Positions 6,942-14,253 of a DNA stretch of 40,095 nt are shown here, piece after piece. A program made the translations under genes and the position numbers. Source of the DNA: JBDSKH01 sp035556655 (GTDB taxonomy: Bacteria > Actinomycetota > Actinomycetes > Actinomycetales > Microbacteriaceae); assembly GCA_035556655.1 (NCBI GenBank), contig DATMFW010000010.1:1-40095 (forward strand). Direction: 5' to 3'. Each line of letters opens with the position of its first letter. The first letter of the stretch is position 1. Under the pieces are notes generated by a model that did no database searches, was not told where the DNA came from, and was given only the letters and a program-made list of their open reading frames with translations.

Positions 6942-7750
6942 CCGGCCGCTCGCTGATCGCCCTCGATATCGACGGCACCGTGCTGCACGAGGACGGCACC
7001 CTCACCGACGCGACGCGCGATGAGGTGGCGCGGGTCGCGGCGCTCGGGCACGAGATCATGCTCGCCACCGGCCGCTCGGTGTCGATGACACTCCCCGTGA
7101 TCGAGCGCCTCGGCATCACCCCGCAGTACCTGGTCTGTGCGAACGGTGCCATCGTGCTCGCGCGGGACCCCGAGGCGCCCGTCGGGTACAGCCGGGTGCG
7201 GGTGGAGACGTTCGACCCGCGCGAGGTGCTCACCACGATCAAGGGCTACCTCGAGGGGGCGAGCTACGCCGTCGAGGATGAGGAAGGGGTGTTCCTCTAT
7301 ACCGGGTCGTTCCCGGACGGGGCGCTGTCCGCATCCAGCCAGCAGGTGGAGTTCGACGAACTGATGGCGGTGGACGCGACCCGCGTCGTCGTCATCTCGC
7401 CCGACCATGCCATCGAGGACTTCCTGTCGGTCGTCGACCGGATGGGGCTGCACAAGGTCACCTACAACGTGGGCTGGACGGCCTGGCTCGACATCGCACC
7501 CGACGGGGTGAACAAGGCCACCGGCCTGGAGTTCGTGCGCAGCGCCCTCGGCATTCCCGGCGAGCGGGTGATCGTCATGGGCGACGGCCGCAACGACATC
7601 GACATGCTCGAGTGGGCCGCCGCCGGCGGGGGCGCCGCCGTCGCGATGGGCCAGGCGCCCGACGAGGTGGCGGCGGTCGCGACCGAGCGCACCGGAACCG
7701 ACCTGCAGGACGGCGTGGCGACGGCGCTCGCACGCCTCATCCAGGGTTAG
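6938..7750 (+). CDS. HAD-superfamily phosphatase (Cof type)
   Basis: 270 residues of the HAD IIB (Cof) subfamily. Motif I is LDIDGTVL (Asp10 and Asp12), motif II lies in LATGRS, and motif IV is VMGDGRNDIDML near residue 210, with the cap domain between. These enzymes dephosphorylate sugar phosphates or other small phosphoesters, and specificity cannot be read from sequence. Its start codon overlaps the serS stop (ATGA), so it is translated with serS. The same serS-HAD pairing occurs in other actinobacteria, to my knowledge. Confidence 0.9.
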   Translation: MTGRSLIALDIDGTVLHEDGTLTDATRDEVARVAALGHEIMLATGRSVSMTLPVIERLGITPQYLVCANGAIVLARDPEAPVGYSRVRVETFDPREVLTTIKGYLEGASYAVEDEEGVFLYTGSFPDGALSASSQQVEFDELMAVDATRVVVISPDHAIEDFLSVVDRMGLHKVTYNVGWTAWLDIAPDGVNKATGLEFVRSALGIPGERVIVMGDGRNDIDMLEWAAAGGGAAVAMGQAPDEVAAVATERTGTDLQDGVATALARLIQG

Positions 7751-7788
7751 CAGGCGAGCATCCGTTAGAATCGCCCACGGTCATCCAG

Positions 7789-7873
7789 GGAGGGCTGTCC
7801 GAGTGGCCGATGGAGCCGGTCTTGAAAACCGGTGGGCAGCAATGTCTCGTGGGTTCGAATCCCACGCCCTCCG
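7789..7873 (+). tRNA. tRNA-Ser (anticodon UGA)
   Basis: 85 bases of class II. The acceptor stem is GGAGGGC (7789-7795) with GCCCTCC (7866-7872) and discriminator G. The anticodon loop CTTGAAA gives UGA, flanked by the stem CCGGT/ACCGG. The long variable arm is present and the T loop is TTCGAAT. CCA is not encoded. TAGAAT at 7766-7771 is a likely -10 element. Confidence 0.95.
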
Positions 7874-7933
7874 CGCTCACCCACCGACATCGCCGATCGC
7901 CTGGCACCACGACGAGGAAACGAGATCCATCCG

Positions 7934-9175
7934 ATGAGCGAGAAGTCCCGCCCCGCGGCGGCCCGTCCCACGGTCATCGCACGGCACGGCCGGTTGAAGC
8001 GGTCCGCCGCCTGGAAGTCGATCCTCGCCCTCGTCGGCACGGTCGCCGCGGTGTCGCTGGTCGCGGCCGGCTCGGTCGCCACCATCGCCGGATGGCAGCT
8101 GAAGAACCAGCTGCAGGCCAACTCGGTCTACATCCCCGCCGACTCCGCGCCGCCGCCCAACATCGGGGCGTTCGAGGGCGGATTCAACATCCTGCTCGTC
8201 GGAAGCGACACCCGTGAAGGCCAGGGCGGCATCGGCGGCAACGAGAGTTCGGTGCTGAACGACGTGACGATGCTCATGCACGTCGCCGAAGACAAGCAGA
8301 GCGCCACGGTGGTCAGCTTCCCGCGTGACCTCGTCGTGCCGCTGCCGGCCTGCGAGAACGGCGGACCGGCCGGGGGTCAGCCGATCAACGTCACCCTCTA
8401 CTACGGCGGTCTGTCGTGCACCGTGTCCACGGTGCAGAACCTCACCGGCCTGAAGATCCAGTTCGCCGGCCTCATCACCTTCCGCGGGGTCATCGCGATG
8501 TCGAACGCCGTCGGCGGCGTGCCGGTCTGCGTCACCGAGCCGATCCACGACCCGTACACCGGCCTGTCGATCAAGAAGCCCGGGACGCACACCCTCTCGG
8601 GCAACAACGCGCTCGCGTTCCTGCGCAGCCGCCACGGCGTCGGCGACGGCAGCGACCTCGGGCGCATCAGCTCGCAGCAGGTGTTCCTGTCATCGCTCGT
8701 GCGCAAGATCAAGAGCGACGACACCCTCACCGACTTCGGCAAGCTGTACAGCATCGCGACCGCCGCGACCAAGAACATCAGCCTGTCGTCGAACTTCGCC
8801 AACCTCGACACCCTGGTGTCGGTGGCTCTGGTGCTGAAAGACATCCCGCTCGATCACATCGTGTTCGTGCAGTACCCGTCGACCACCGGGGTCGGCGGCA
8901 TCTACTCCGGCAAGGTGGCGCCCATCCAGGCGACCGCCGACGCGCTGTTCGCGGTGATCAAGAAGGACCTGCCCCTCGGCCTCGACGCCAACGCGATCGG
9001 AGCCCACGGCGGCTCGACGACGGATCCGAACGCCCCGAAACCCTCCAGTACACCCACTCCGACCGGGACTCCCGACCCGTCGGACACGTCCAAGCCGACC
9101 GTGAAACCGCAGGTGGTCCCGGGAGTGAAGGGTCAGACGGCGGCGCAGTACACGTGCTCGGTGGCGAACAACTAG
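7934..9175 (+). CDS. LCP-family cell-wall glycopolymer ligase
   Basis: 413 residues. A basic cytoplasmic N-terminus (1-26) and one transmembrane helix (about 27-53) precede an extracytoplasmic LytR-CpsA-Psr domain. Conserved residues are visible in NILLVGSDTR (Asp92, Arg94), SFPRDLVVP (Arg131, Asp132) and FLRSRHGVGDGSDLGRISSQQ (from about 229). LCP proteins transfer undecaprenyl-linked glycopolymers (arabinogalactan, teichoic-like or capsular) to peptidoglycan. The C-terminal about 70 residues form a Pro/Thr/Ser-rich linker ending in a short stretch with one Cys. The ATG at 7934 fits the conserved topology. Its only purine-rich candidate ribosome site is rather distant. Confidence 0.9.
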   Translation: MSEKSRPAAARPTVIARHGRLKRSAAWKSILALVGTVAAVSLVAAGSVATIAGWQLKNQLQANSVYIPADSAPPPNIGAFEGGFNILLVGSDTREGQGGIGGNESSVLNDVTMLMHVAEDKQSATVVSFPRDLVVPLPACENGGPAGGQPINVTLYYGGLSCTVSTVQNLTGLKIQFAGLITFRGVIAMSNAVGGVPVCVTEPIHDPYTGLSIKKPGTHTLSGNNALAFLRSRHGVGDGSDLGRISSQQVFLSSLVRKIKSDDTLTDFGKLYSIATAATKNISLSSNFANLDTLVSVALVLKDIPLDHIVFVQYPSTTGVGGIYSGKVAPIQATADALFAVIKKDLPLGLDANAIGAHGGSTTDPNAPKPSSTPTPTGTPDPSDTSKPTVKPQVVPGVKGQTAAQYTCSVANN

Positions 9176-9212
9176 CGCAGGTCGTACGGCTATGATTGCT
9201 GAGGCAATACCG

Positions 9213-9301
9213 GGAGACGTCGCATAGTCCGGTCGAGTGCACCACCCTGCTAAGGTGGAGTCCCCTCCGGGGGACCGAGGGTTCAAATCCCTCCGTCTCC
9301 G
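9213..9301 (+). tRNA. tRNA-Ser (anticodon GCU)
   Basis: 89 bases of class II. The acceptor stem is GGAGACG (9213-9219) with CGTCTCC (9294-9300) and discriminator G. The anticodon stem CCACC/GGTGG encloses CTGCTAA, giving GCU. The variable arm is long (around TCCCCTCCGGGGGA) and the T loop is TTCAAAT. CCA is not encoded. TATGAT at 9191-9196 is a likely -10 element, just after the LCP stop codon. Confidence 0.94.
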
Positions 9302-9314
9302 CAGAATCCCCCCG

Positions 9315-9776
9315 TCAGTACTCGCCCTTGATCGTGAAGTACGACCCCCGGATCGTCCCGGCCAGCTTCGACTTCTGGGGCGCGAACTTGAACTTCGTGG
9401 CGAGCTCGGCGGGCACCTCCATGCCGTCGCTGAGCTTGAAACCGACGGCCCGCTTGCCCGCGTCGGCGAGCGTGTAGAGGACGTTGATCGACAGGCCGCT
9501 CTCGTAGAAGACGTAGGCCCAGCGGATGCCGTCGACCTCGAAGGCGCTCACCTCGAGGGGGCGGGAGGCGATGGCGATGTCGCGCTCGGCCAGGATGCGC
9601 TCGATCCAGGCCAGCGTGTCCGGGTCCTCGTCGGCCGGGACGGTGACGAACACGTGCTCGTACTTGTTCCGGAAGTAGCGGGCCTCGTTGGCGCGCAGCC
9701 CGGCGAGGGCGTCGGCGACCGGGGATGATTCCAGGCCGACGGTGGAGACCTCGGCGAAGTCGACGGTGTAGCTCAT
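9315..9776 (-). CDS. Conserved protein of unknown function
   Basis: 153 residues, soluble, without signal peptide or membrane segment. It has alternating strand-like segments (for example HVFVTVPADEDPDT, IRWAYVFYESGLSINVLYTL) and a basic C-terminus (KFKFAPQKSKLAG). I do not recognise the family. The ATG at 9776 is preceded by GGAAGG at good spacing. It begins 4 bp after the stop of the PCD/VOC gene upstream, so the two form an operon. Confidence 0.75.
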   Translation of the reverse strand: MSYTVDFAEVSTVGLESSPVADALAGLRANEARYFRNKYEHVFVTVPADEDPDTLAWIERILAERDIAIASRPLEVSAFEVDGIRWAYVFYESGLSINVLYTLADAGKRAVGFKLSDGMEVPAELATKFKFAPQKSKLAGTIRGSYFTIKGEY

Positions 9777-9780
9777 GGGG

Positions 9781-10446
9781 TCATCCTTCCGCTGCGTCCG
9801 GCCACGGCGCGATGTCCACGCCGTGGTTGTCGGGTGAGGCGAGCGTCCACCAGTGGGGCGCGTGGGTGTCGTCGACGAGCCGGCCGCCGGCCGCGAGCGC
9901 GGCGTCGATCCGGGCGCGGGCCTGGTCGGCCGGGACGAAGACGTCGAAATGGGTCCGGCCGCGCGCCGCCGCATCCCCCGAGATCGGGTTGAACGCCAGC
10001 TGCGGACCGCAGCGCAGCGGGTCGATGGCGTAGGTGTCGCCGAGCACGTCGTACCCGAGCGCGGCCAGGAAGAACGGCCGGACGTCGGCCTGGGAGTGCT
10101 GAGCCACGTAGATGCCGATCGACTGCACGCGGGACGGATCGGGCGTCAGACCCAGCCCGGCCGCGGCCTCCGACACGGCGGCGGCGAACTCCCCGGCGGT
10201 GGCGGGGATGCCGGAGAAGTCGCGGTCGGGGATGCGCACCACGATCCCCTCTGCACGCACGTCGATGTCGGGCTGGATGCCGCAGCGCTCGGCGGCGGCG
10301 ACGATCGGGGCGACGAGACCCGCCGCCTGTGCCAGCCCGGATGCGGTGAACACCGCCTGCGGACCGGTCGCGGTGATGCGCCAGTCGGCGACACCCGGGG
10401 TGCGGCGGAACTCCGCCGCGGTGATGGTCTTCGTCGACTCGCTCAC
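9781..10446 (-). CDS. VOC-domain protein with N-terminal pterin-dehydratase-like domain
   Basis: 221 residues in two parts. Residues about 20-100 resemble pterin-4a-carbinolamine dehydratase, with the fold signature PDIDV, but the catalytic pair His-His of HHPDI is replaced by IQPDI, so dehydratase activity is unlikely. Residues about 105-221 are a glyoxalase/bleomycin-resistance (VOC) domain, with SIGIYVAQHS at its start and DNHGVDIAPW at its end. Such fusions occur in actinobacteria and have no known substrate. I chose GTG 10446 because GGAAGAGG lies just upstream. The following gene starts 4 bp downstream. Confidence 0.8.
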   Translation of the reverse strand: MSESTKTITAAEFRRTPGVADWRITATGPQAVFTASGLAQAAGLVAPIVAAAERCGIQPDIDVRAEGIVVRIPDRDFSGIPATAGEFAAAVSEAAAGLGLTPDPSRVQSIGIYVAQHSQADVRPFFLAALGYDVLGDTYAIDPLRCGPQLAFNPISGDAAARGRTHFDVFVPADQARARIDAALAAGGRLVDDTHAPHWWTLASPDNHGVDIAPWPDAAEG

Positions 10447-10502
10447 TCGGCACCTCTTCCTCAGGTGAAGCCCACGGTAGCGGCAGCCCACGACCCGATG
10501 GG

Positions 10503-10537
10503 TTGACGTGATACTTGTTTTTTGCAAGTATCGCCTC
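10503..10537 (+). promoter_or_regulatory. Promoter with embedded palindromic operator
   Basis: The -35 is TTGACG (10503-10508). The inverted repeat GATACTTG (10510-10517) and CAAGTATC (10525-10532), with a T-rich 7-base centre, fills the spacer and the -10 position (AAGTAT, 10526-10531). The ATG follows at 10538 with no ribosome site, so the message is probably leaderless. The palindrome is of the kind bound by HxlR-type repressors, and an hxlR gene lies in the same operon. Confidence 0.65.
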
Positions 10538-10948
10538 ATGGCTCAGATGTTCGTCAACCTGCCCGTCACCGACCTCGAGCGCGCCAAAGCGTTCTACACG
10601 TCGTTCGGCTTCACGCTGAACCCGGCCTTCACCGACCACAACGCCGCGTGCGTGATCGTCGAAGAGGATCACAACTACTTCATGCTGCTCACCCGGGAGT
10701 TCTTCCAGACCTTCACCGATCTGCCCCTCGGCGACCCCGCCAAGAGCCCGTCGGTGTCGACGGCGATCTTCCTGGAGTCCCGCGAGGCGGTGGACAAAGC
10801 CGCGGAGACCGGGCTCGCGGCGGGCGGGGCCGAGCCGCGCCCGGCATCCGATTACGGGTTCATGTACCAGCGCGGGCTGACCGACCCCGACGGCAACATC
10901 CTCGAGTTCGGGTGGTTCGACCCGAACGCCGCCGGCCCGCACGAGTAG
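10538..10948 (+). CDS. VOC-family protein (glyoxalase/bleomycin-resistance fold)
   Basis: 136 residues. A single pair of beta-alpha-beta-beta-beta modules is visible: FVNLPVTDLERAKAFYTSFGF at the start and DPDGNILEFGWFDP at the end, where the Glu is the usual metal ligand. This subgroup (LTREFFQTF in the middle) is annotated as glyoxalase or lactoylglutathione-lyase-like, and its substrate is unknown. It starts at ATG 10538 right after a promoter-operator without Shine-Dalgarno. It is followed after 3 bp by an HxlR regulator, so the pair looks like a self-regulated operon responding to a reactive compound. Confidence 0.87.
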   Translation: MAQMFVNLPVTDLERAKAFYTSFGFTLNPAFTDHNAACVIVEEDHNYFMLLTREFFQTFTDLPLGDPAKSPSVSTAIFLESREAVDKAAETGLAAGGAEPRPASDYGFMYQRGLTDPDGNILEFGWFDPNAAGPHE

Positions 10949-10951
10949 CGG

Positions 10952-11593
10952 GTGGCGGCCCGCGACTACGGCCAGTTCGACGGCATCACGCGTGCCGTCG
11001 AGCTCGTCGGCGAGCGCTGGGCGCTGCTCATCGTGCGCGACCTGCTGGTCGGGCCACGGCGTTACGGTGAGCTCGCGGCGGGGCTGCCGCGGATTCCGAG
11101 CAACATCCTCGCCGCACGGCTCAAAGAGCTGCAGGCGGCGGGGGTGATCCGGCGGGCACCCCGCTCGCGCATCATCATCTACGAGCTGACGCCGTACGGC
11201 CGTGAGCTCGAACCCGTCGTGATGGCGCTCGGGGCGTGGGGGTTCAAGGCCCTCGACGAGCCGCGGGACGAGCAGATCCTCACCCCCGACGCCCTGGCCA
11301 TCACGCTGCGCACGGCGTTCCGCGCCGAGGTCGCGGCAGAACTCCCGGCGACCTCGTATGCCGCGCGGGTCGGTCCCGCCGAGCTGCTCATCCGGGTCGA
11401 CGGGCCGAGGCTCCAGGTGGCGCGCGGGGACGGCCCGGCCGACCTGTCCTTCGCGGCCGGACCCGGCATCCACCGTGTCATCGCCGGGGAGCTGGCGCCG
11501 GACCGGGCGATCGAGACCGGTGTCGTCGAGGTCCTCGGCGGGCGCAGGCTGCTGCTCGGGCGCTTCGCCGAGACGTTCCACCTGGCTGCCTGA
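10952..11593 (+). CDS. HxlR-family regulator with C-terminal extension
   Basis: 213 residues. Residues 1-105 form a winged helix-turn-helix of the HxlR type (VGERWALLIVRDLLVGPRRYGEL, SNILAARLKELQAAGVI). Residues about 115-213 look like a small SCP2-like ligand-binding domain found on longer HxlR proteins. The usual N-terminal Cys of redox-sensing HxlR proteins is absent. The GTG start is 3 bp after the VOC stop. It probably represses its own operon through the palindrome at 10510-10532. It converges with another HxlR gene 9 bp downstream. Confidence 0.88.
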   Translation: MAARDYGQFDGITRAVELVGERWALLIVRDLLVGPRRYGELAAGLPRIPSNILAARLKELQAAGVIRRAPRSRIIIYELTPYGRELEPVVMALGAWGFKALDEPRDEQILTPDALAITLRTAFRAEVAAELPATSYAARVGPAELLIRVDGPRLQVARGDGPADLSFAAGPGIHRVIAGELAPDRAIETGVVEVLGGRRLLLGRFAETFHLAA

Positions 11594-11602
11594 GCCGCCG
11601 CC

Positions 11603-11968
11603 TCACGTCGCGCGGTCGTACTCCGCCTGGCGCTGCGTCACGACATCCATGTGCTCGATGGCCCAGCGTTCGAGCGCGCGGACCTGCTGCTGCAGCGAGC
11701 GTCCGAGGTCGGTCAGCGCGTACTCGACGTGCGGCGGAACGACCGCGTAGGCGGTGCGGGTGAGGAACCCGTCGCGCTCGAGGGAGCGCAGGGTCTGGGT
11801 CAGCATCTTCTGCGAGATGCCCTCGATCTCGGCCGCGAGTTCGCCGAAGCGCCGCGGCCCGTCGTCGAGGGCGACCACGATGAGCACCGTCCAGCGGTCT
11901 CCGATGCGGTCGAGCAGGCGCCGGGACGGGCAGTCGCGACGGTACGGGTCCCACGATCCGGTGGTCAC
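11603..11968 (-). CDS. HxlR-family regulator, short form
   Basis: 121 residues covering only the winged helix domain: DCPSRRLLDRIGDRWTVLIVVAL, then ISQKMLTQTLRSLERDGFLTR and a C-terminal dimer helix. Cys13 is the conserved N-terminal cysteine used by redox-sensing HxlR members. The GTG start at 11968 faces a divergent NAD(P)-binding oxidoreductase gene. The intergenic palindrome at 11989-12006 lies 20 bp from its start and is the likely operator. HxlR regulator next to an NAD(P)H-binding oxidoreductase is a common electrophile-response pairing. Confidence 0.9.
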   Translation of the reverse strand: MTTGSWDPYRRDCPSRRLLDRIGDRWTVLIVVALDDGPRRFGELAAEIEGISQKMLTQTLRSLERDGFLTRTAYAVVPPHVEYALTDLGRSLQQQVRALERWAIEHMDVVTQRQAEYDRAT

Positions 11969-11988
11969 TGCGGGGTTCCTCTCTTACC

Positions 11989-12006
11989 CGGAAGTGCCTA
12001 CTTCCG
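11989..12006. promoter_or_regulatory. HxlR-type operator palindrome
   Basis: Perfect inverted repeat CGGAAGT (11989-11995) and ACTTCCG (12000-12006) around GCCT, in the divergent region between the short HxlR gene and the oxidoreductase. Confidence 0.65.
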
Positions 12007-12032
12007 TGCACGCCGGGGCCGGGTTACGGTCG

Positions 12033-12045
12033 TTCGGTTACCGAA
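12033..12045. promoter_or_regulatory. Second palindrome in the divergent region
   Basis: TTCGGT-T-ACCGAA, a perfect 13-bp palindrome 20 bases before the oxidoreductase GTG start. It is unlike the HxlR site and could bind another regulator or be a transcript-start structure. Confidence 0.35.
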
Positions 12046-12065
12046 AGAGAGTAAGGGAGTTCAGG

Positions 12066-12716
12066 GTGGCGCGCATCACGGTCCTCGGCGGCACGGGCTA
12101 CGCGGGAGCGGCAATCGCCGCGGAGGCGGCGAAACGTGGGCACGAGGTGACGGCGGTGAGTCGCACGGCTCCCGAGACGCCCGTCGCCGGCATCGACTAC
12201 GTCACCGGCTCTGTGCAGGATGCGGCGGTGCTCGACGCGGTCGTGCCCGGTCGCGATGTGGTCATCAGCGCGCTCTCGCCGCGCGGTGACATGGCCGGCC
12301 AGGTCGAGGCCATCATCCACGAGCTGGCGCGGCGGGTCGACGGCACCGGTACCCGGCTGGCGCACGTCGGCGGCGCCTCCTCGCTGCTCGTGGAGCCCGG
12401 CGGCCCCCGGCTCTGGGACACCACCAAGGAGCACGTGCCGGCGGAGGTCCGCCCCGAGATCGAGACCGGCCTGCAGATCCTGGACGACCTGCGCGCGACG
12501 CCCGAGACCGTCGACTGGTTCTACGTGAGCCCGCCCGAGACCTTCGGGGCGTGGGCTCCGGCGCCAGCCACCGGAACCTACCGGCTGGGCGGCGACGTGC
12601 TGCTACGCGCCGAGGACGGCTCCTCGACCATCTCGGCGGCCGACCTGGCGGTCGCCATCGTCGACGAGGTCGAGGCCCCGCGGCACCGGCGCGCGCGGTT
12701 CACCGCCGCGCACTAG
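12066..12716 (+). CDS. NAD(P)H-binding oxidoreductase (atypical SDR)
   Basis: 216 residues with the Rossmann signature GGTGYAGAAIAAEAAKRGH (residues 8-26). It belongs to the NAD(P)H-binding family related to YwnB and flavin reductase-like SDRs. Later landmarks are HVGGASSLLVEPGG and WFYVSPPETFGAWAPAP. The reaction is unknown, probably a small NADPH-dependent reductase. I chose GTG 12066 because AAGGGAG lies upstream. The protein starts MARITVLGG. It is divergent from the short HxlR regulator, and its stop codon overlaps the araA stop on the other strand within CTAG. Confidence 0.87.
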   Translation: MARITVLGGTGYAGAAIAAEAAKRGHEVTAVSRTAPETPVAGIDYVTGSVQDAAVLDAVVPGRDVVISALSPRGDMAGQVEAIIHELARRVDGTGTRLAHVGGASSLLVEPGGPRLWDTTKEHVPAEVRPEIETGLQILDDLRATPETVDWFYVSPPETFGAWAPAPATGTYRLGGDVLLRAEDGSSTISAADLAVAIVDEVEAPRHRRARFTAAH

Positions 12717-14233
12717 AGACTCTGCGCCAGCCGGTAGTAGGCGGCGTTGGCGCGCAGTTCGCTCTCGAACGCCGGAAGCGTCGTCGACTCGTCGATGACC
12801 AGCAGCTCGATGCCGGACATGCGGGCGAAGTCGCGGAACACCTCCACCCCGACCTGGGTCGACATCACCGTGTGGTGCGCGGCGCCGGCGGTGAGCCAGG
12901 CGGTCGCCGAGGTGCGGAAGTCCGGACGCGGCGACCACACGGCATGCCCGACGGGGAGCTTCGGCATCGGCTCGGGCAGCGGCACCGCGTCGACGACGTT
13001 CGCGACCAGGCGGAAGCGCTCGCGCATGTCGCTGAGCGCCACGACCACGGCCGGGCCGGGGTCGGCGGTGAAGACCAGCCGAACCGGGTCGTCCTTGCCG
13101 CCGATGCCGAGCGGATGGATCTGCAGCGACGCCCGTGCCGAACTCAGCGACGGCGAGACCTCGAGCATGTGCGCCCCGAGGATGAGCTCGTTGCCGGGTT
13201 CGAGGTGGTAGGTGTAGTCCTCCATCAGCGATGCGCCCCCCGGCAGCCCCGCGCCCATGACCGCCGCCGTGCGCACCAGCACCGCGGTCTTCCAGTCGCC
13301 CTCCGCGCCGAAGCCGTACCCGTCGGCCATGAGCCGCTGCACCGCGACGCCCGGAAGCTGCGCGAGAGCGCCGAGATCCTCGAACGAGTCGGTGAACGCG
13401 GTGAAGCCGCCGGCCTCCAGGAAGCCGCGCAGACCCGCCTCGATTCGCGCCGCATCCCGCAGCGACGTGTGACGCTCGCCGCCCGGCAGCAGCTCGGGCA
13501 CCACGTCGTACTGGTCTGCGTACTCCTCGACGAGGGCGTCCACCTCGGCATCCGGCACCCGGTTGACCGCCTCGACGAGGTCGTTGACACCCCAGGTGTT
13601 CACCTGGACTCCCAGCCGCAGTTCCGCCTCGGTCTTGTCGCCCTCGGTCACGGCGACGTAGCGCATGTTGTCTCCGAAGCGGGCGACGCGCATGCCGCGG
13701 GTCGCATCCCGCCCCGCCGCCGCGCGGGCCCAGACGCCGACCCGATCCGTGGTCACCGGGTCACTGACGTGACCGACGACGGTGGTGCGCGCGAGGCCCA
13801 GCCGGGTCTCGATGTAGCCGAACTCGCGGTCGCCGTGCGCCGCCTGGTTGAGGTTCATGAAATCGAAATCGATCTCGCCCCAGGGCAGCGCGACGTTCGC
13901 CTGGGTGTGCAGGTGCAGCAGGGGCTTACGCAGCGCGTCGAGTCCCGCGATCCACATCTTCGCCGGACTGAAGGTGTGCATCCAGGCGATCACCCCGATG
14001 ACGTCGTCGTCGGCATCGGCAGCGAGCATGATGCGCCGGATGGCGTCGCTGTCGGTCAGCACCGGTTTCCATTCGACATGCACCGGGATGCCGGGGGCGT
14101 CGCCGAGGCCCGCCGCGACCGCGCGCGACTGCTCCGCGACCTGCCGCAGGGTCTCCTCGCCGTAGAGCCCCTGGCTGCCGGTGAGGAACCACACCGTCTT
14201 CGACGACAGGTCGGGGATGATCGAGCGGGTCAT
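12713..14233 (-). CDS. araA: L-arabinose isomerase
   Basis: 506 residues, full length for AraA, which converts L-arabinose to L-ribulose in the cytosol using Mn2+. Metal and active-site residues are visible by comparison with E. coli: Glu in GFGAEGDWKTAVLVR, Glu in LMEDYTYHLEPG, His in LGAHMLEVSPS and His in GAAHHTVMS. The N-terminus (VWFLTGSQGLYGEETL) is also canonical. It is the last gene of the araD-kinase-araA operon, 20 bp after the kinase stop. ATG 14233 follows a purine-rich stretch. The upstream divergent region carries LacI-type operators. Confidence 0.97.
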   Translation of the reverse strand: MTRSIIPDLSSKTVWFLTGSQGLYGEETLRQVAEQSRAVAAGLGDAPGIPVHVEWKPVLTDSDAIRRIMLAADADDDVIGVIAWMHTFSPAKMWIAGLDALRKPLLHLHTQANVALPWGEIDFDFMNLNQAAHGDREFGYIETRLGLARTTVVGHVSDPVTTDRVGVWARAAAGRDATRGMRVARFGDNMRYVAVTEGDKTEAELRLGVQVNTWGVNDLVEAVNRVPDAEVDALVEEYADQYDVVPELLPGGERHTSLRDAARIEAGLRGFLEAGGFTAFTDSFEDLGALAQLPGVAVQRLMADGYGFGAEGDWKTAVLVRTAAVMGAGLPGGASLMEDYTYHLEPGNELILGAHMLEVSPSLSSARASLQIHPLGIGGKDDPVRLVFTADPGPAVVVALSDMRERFRLVANVVDAVPLPEPMPKLPVGHAVWSPRPDFRTSATAWLTAGAAHHTVMSTQVGVEVFRDFARMSGIELLVIDESTTLPAFESELRANAAYYRLAQSL

Positions 14234-14253
14234 GCGAGTCCTTCCGGGACGGG

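Noticed and set aside
9773..11581. A 602-codon minus-strand frame opposite the VOC and HxlR genes
   Set aside because: Low-complexity Arg/Gly/Pro composition typical of an antisense shadow in GC-rich DNA. Real genes with motifs lie in the other frames.
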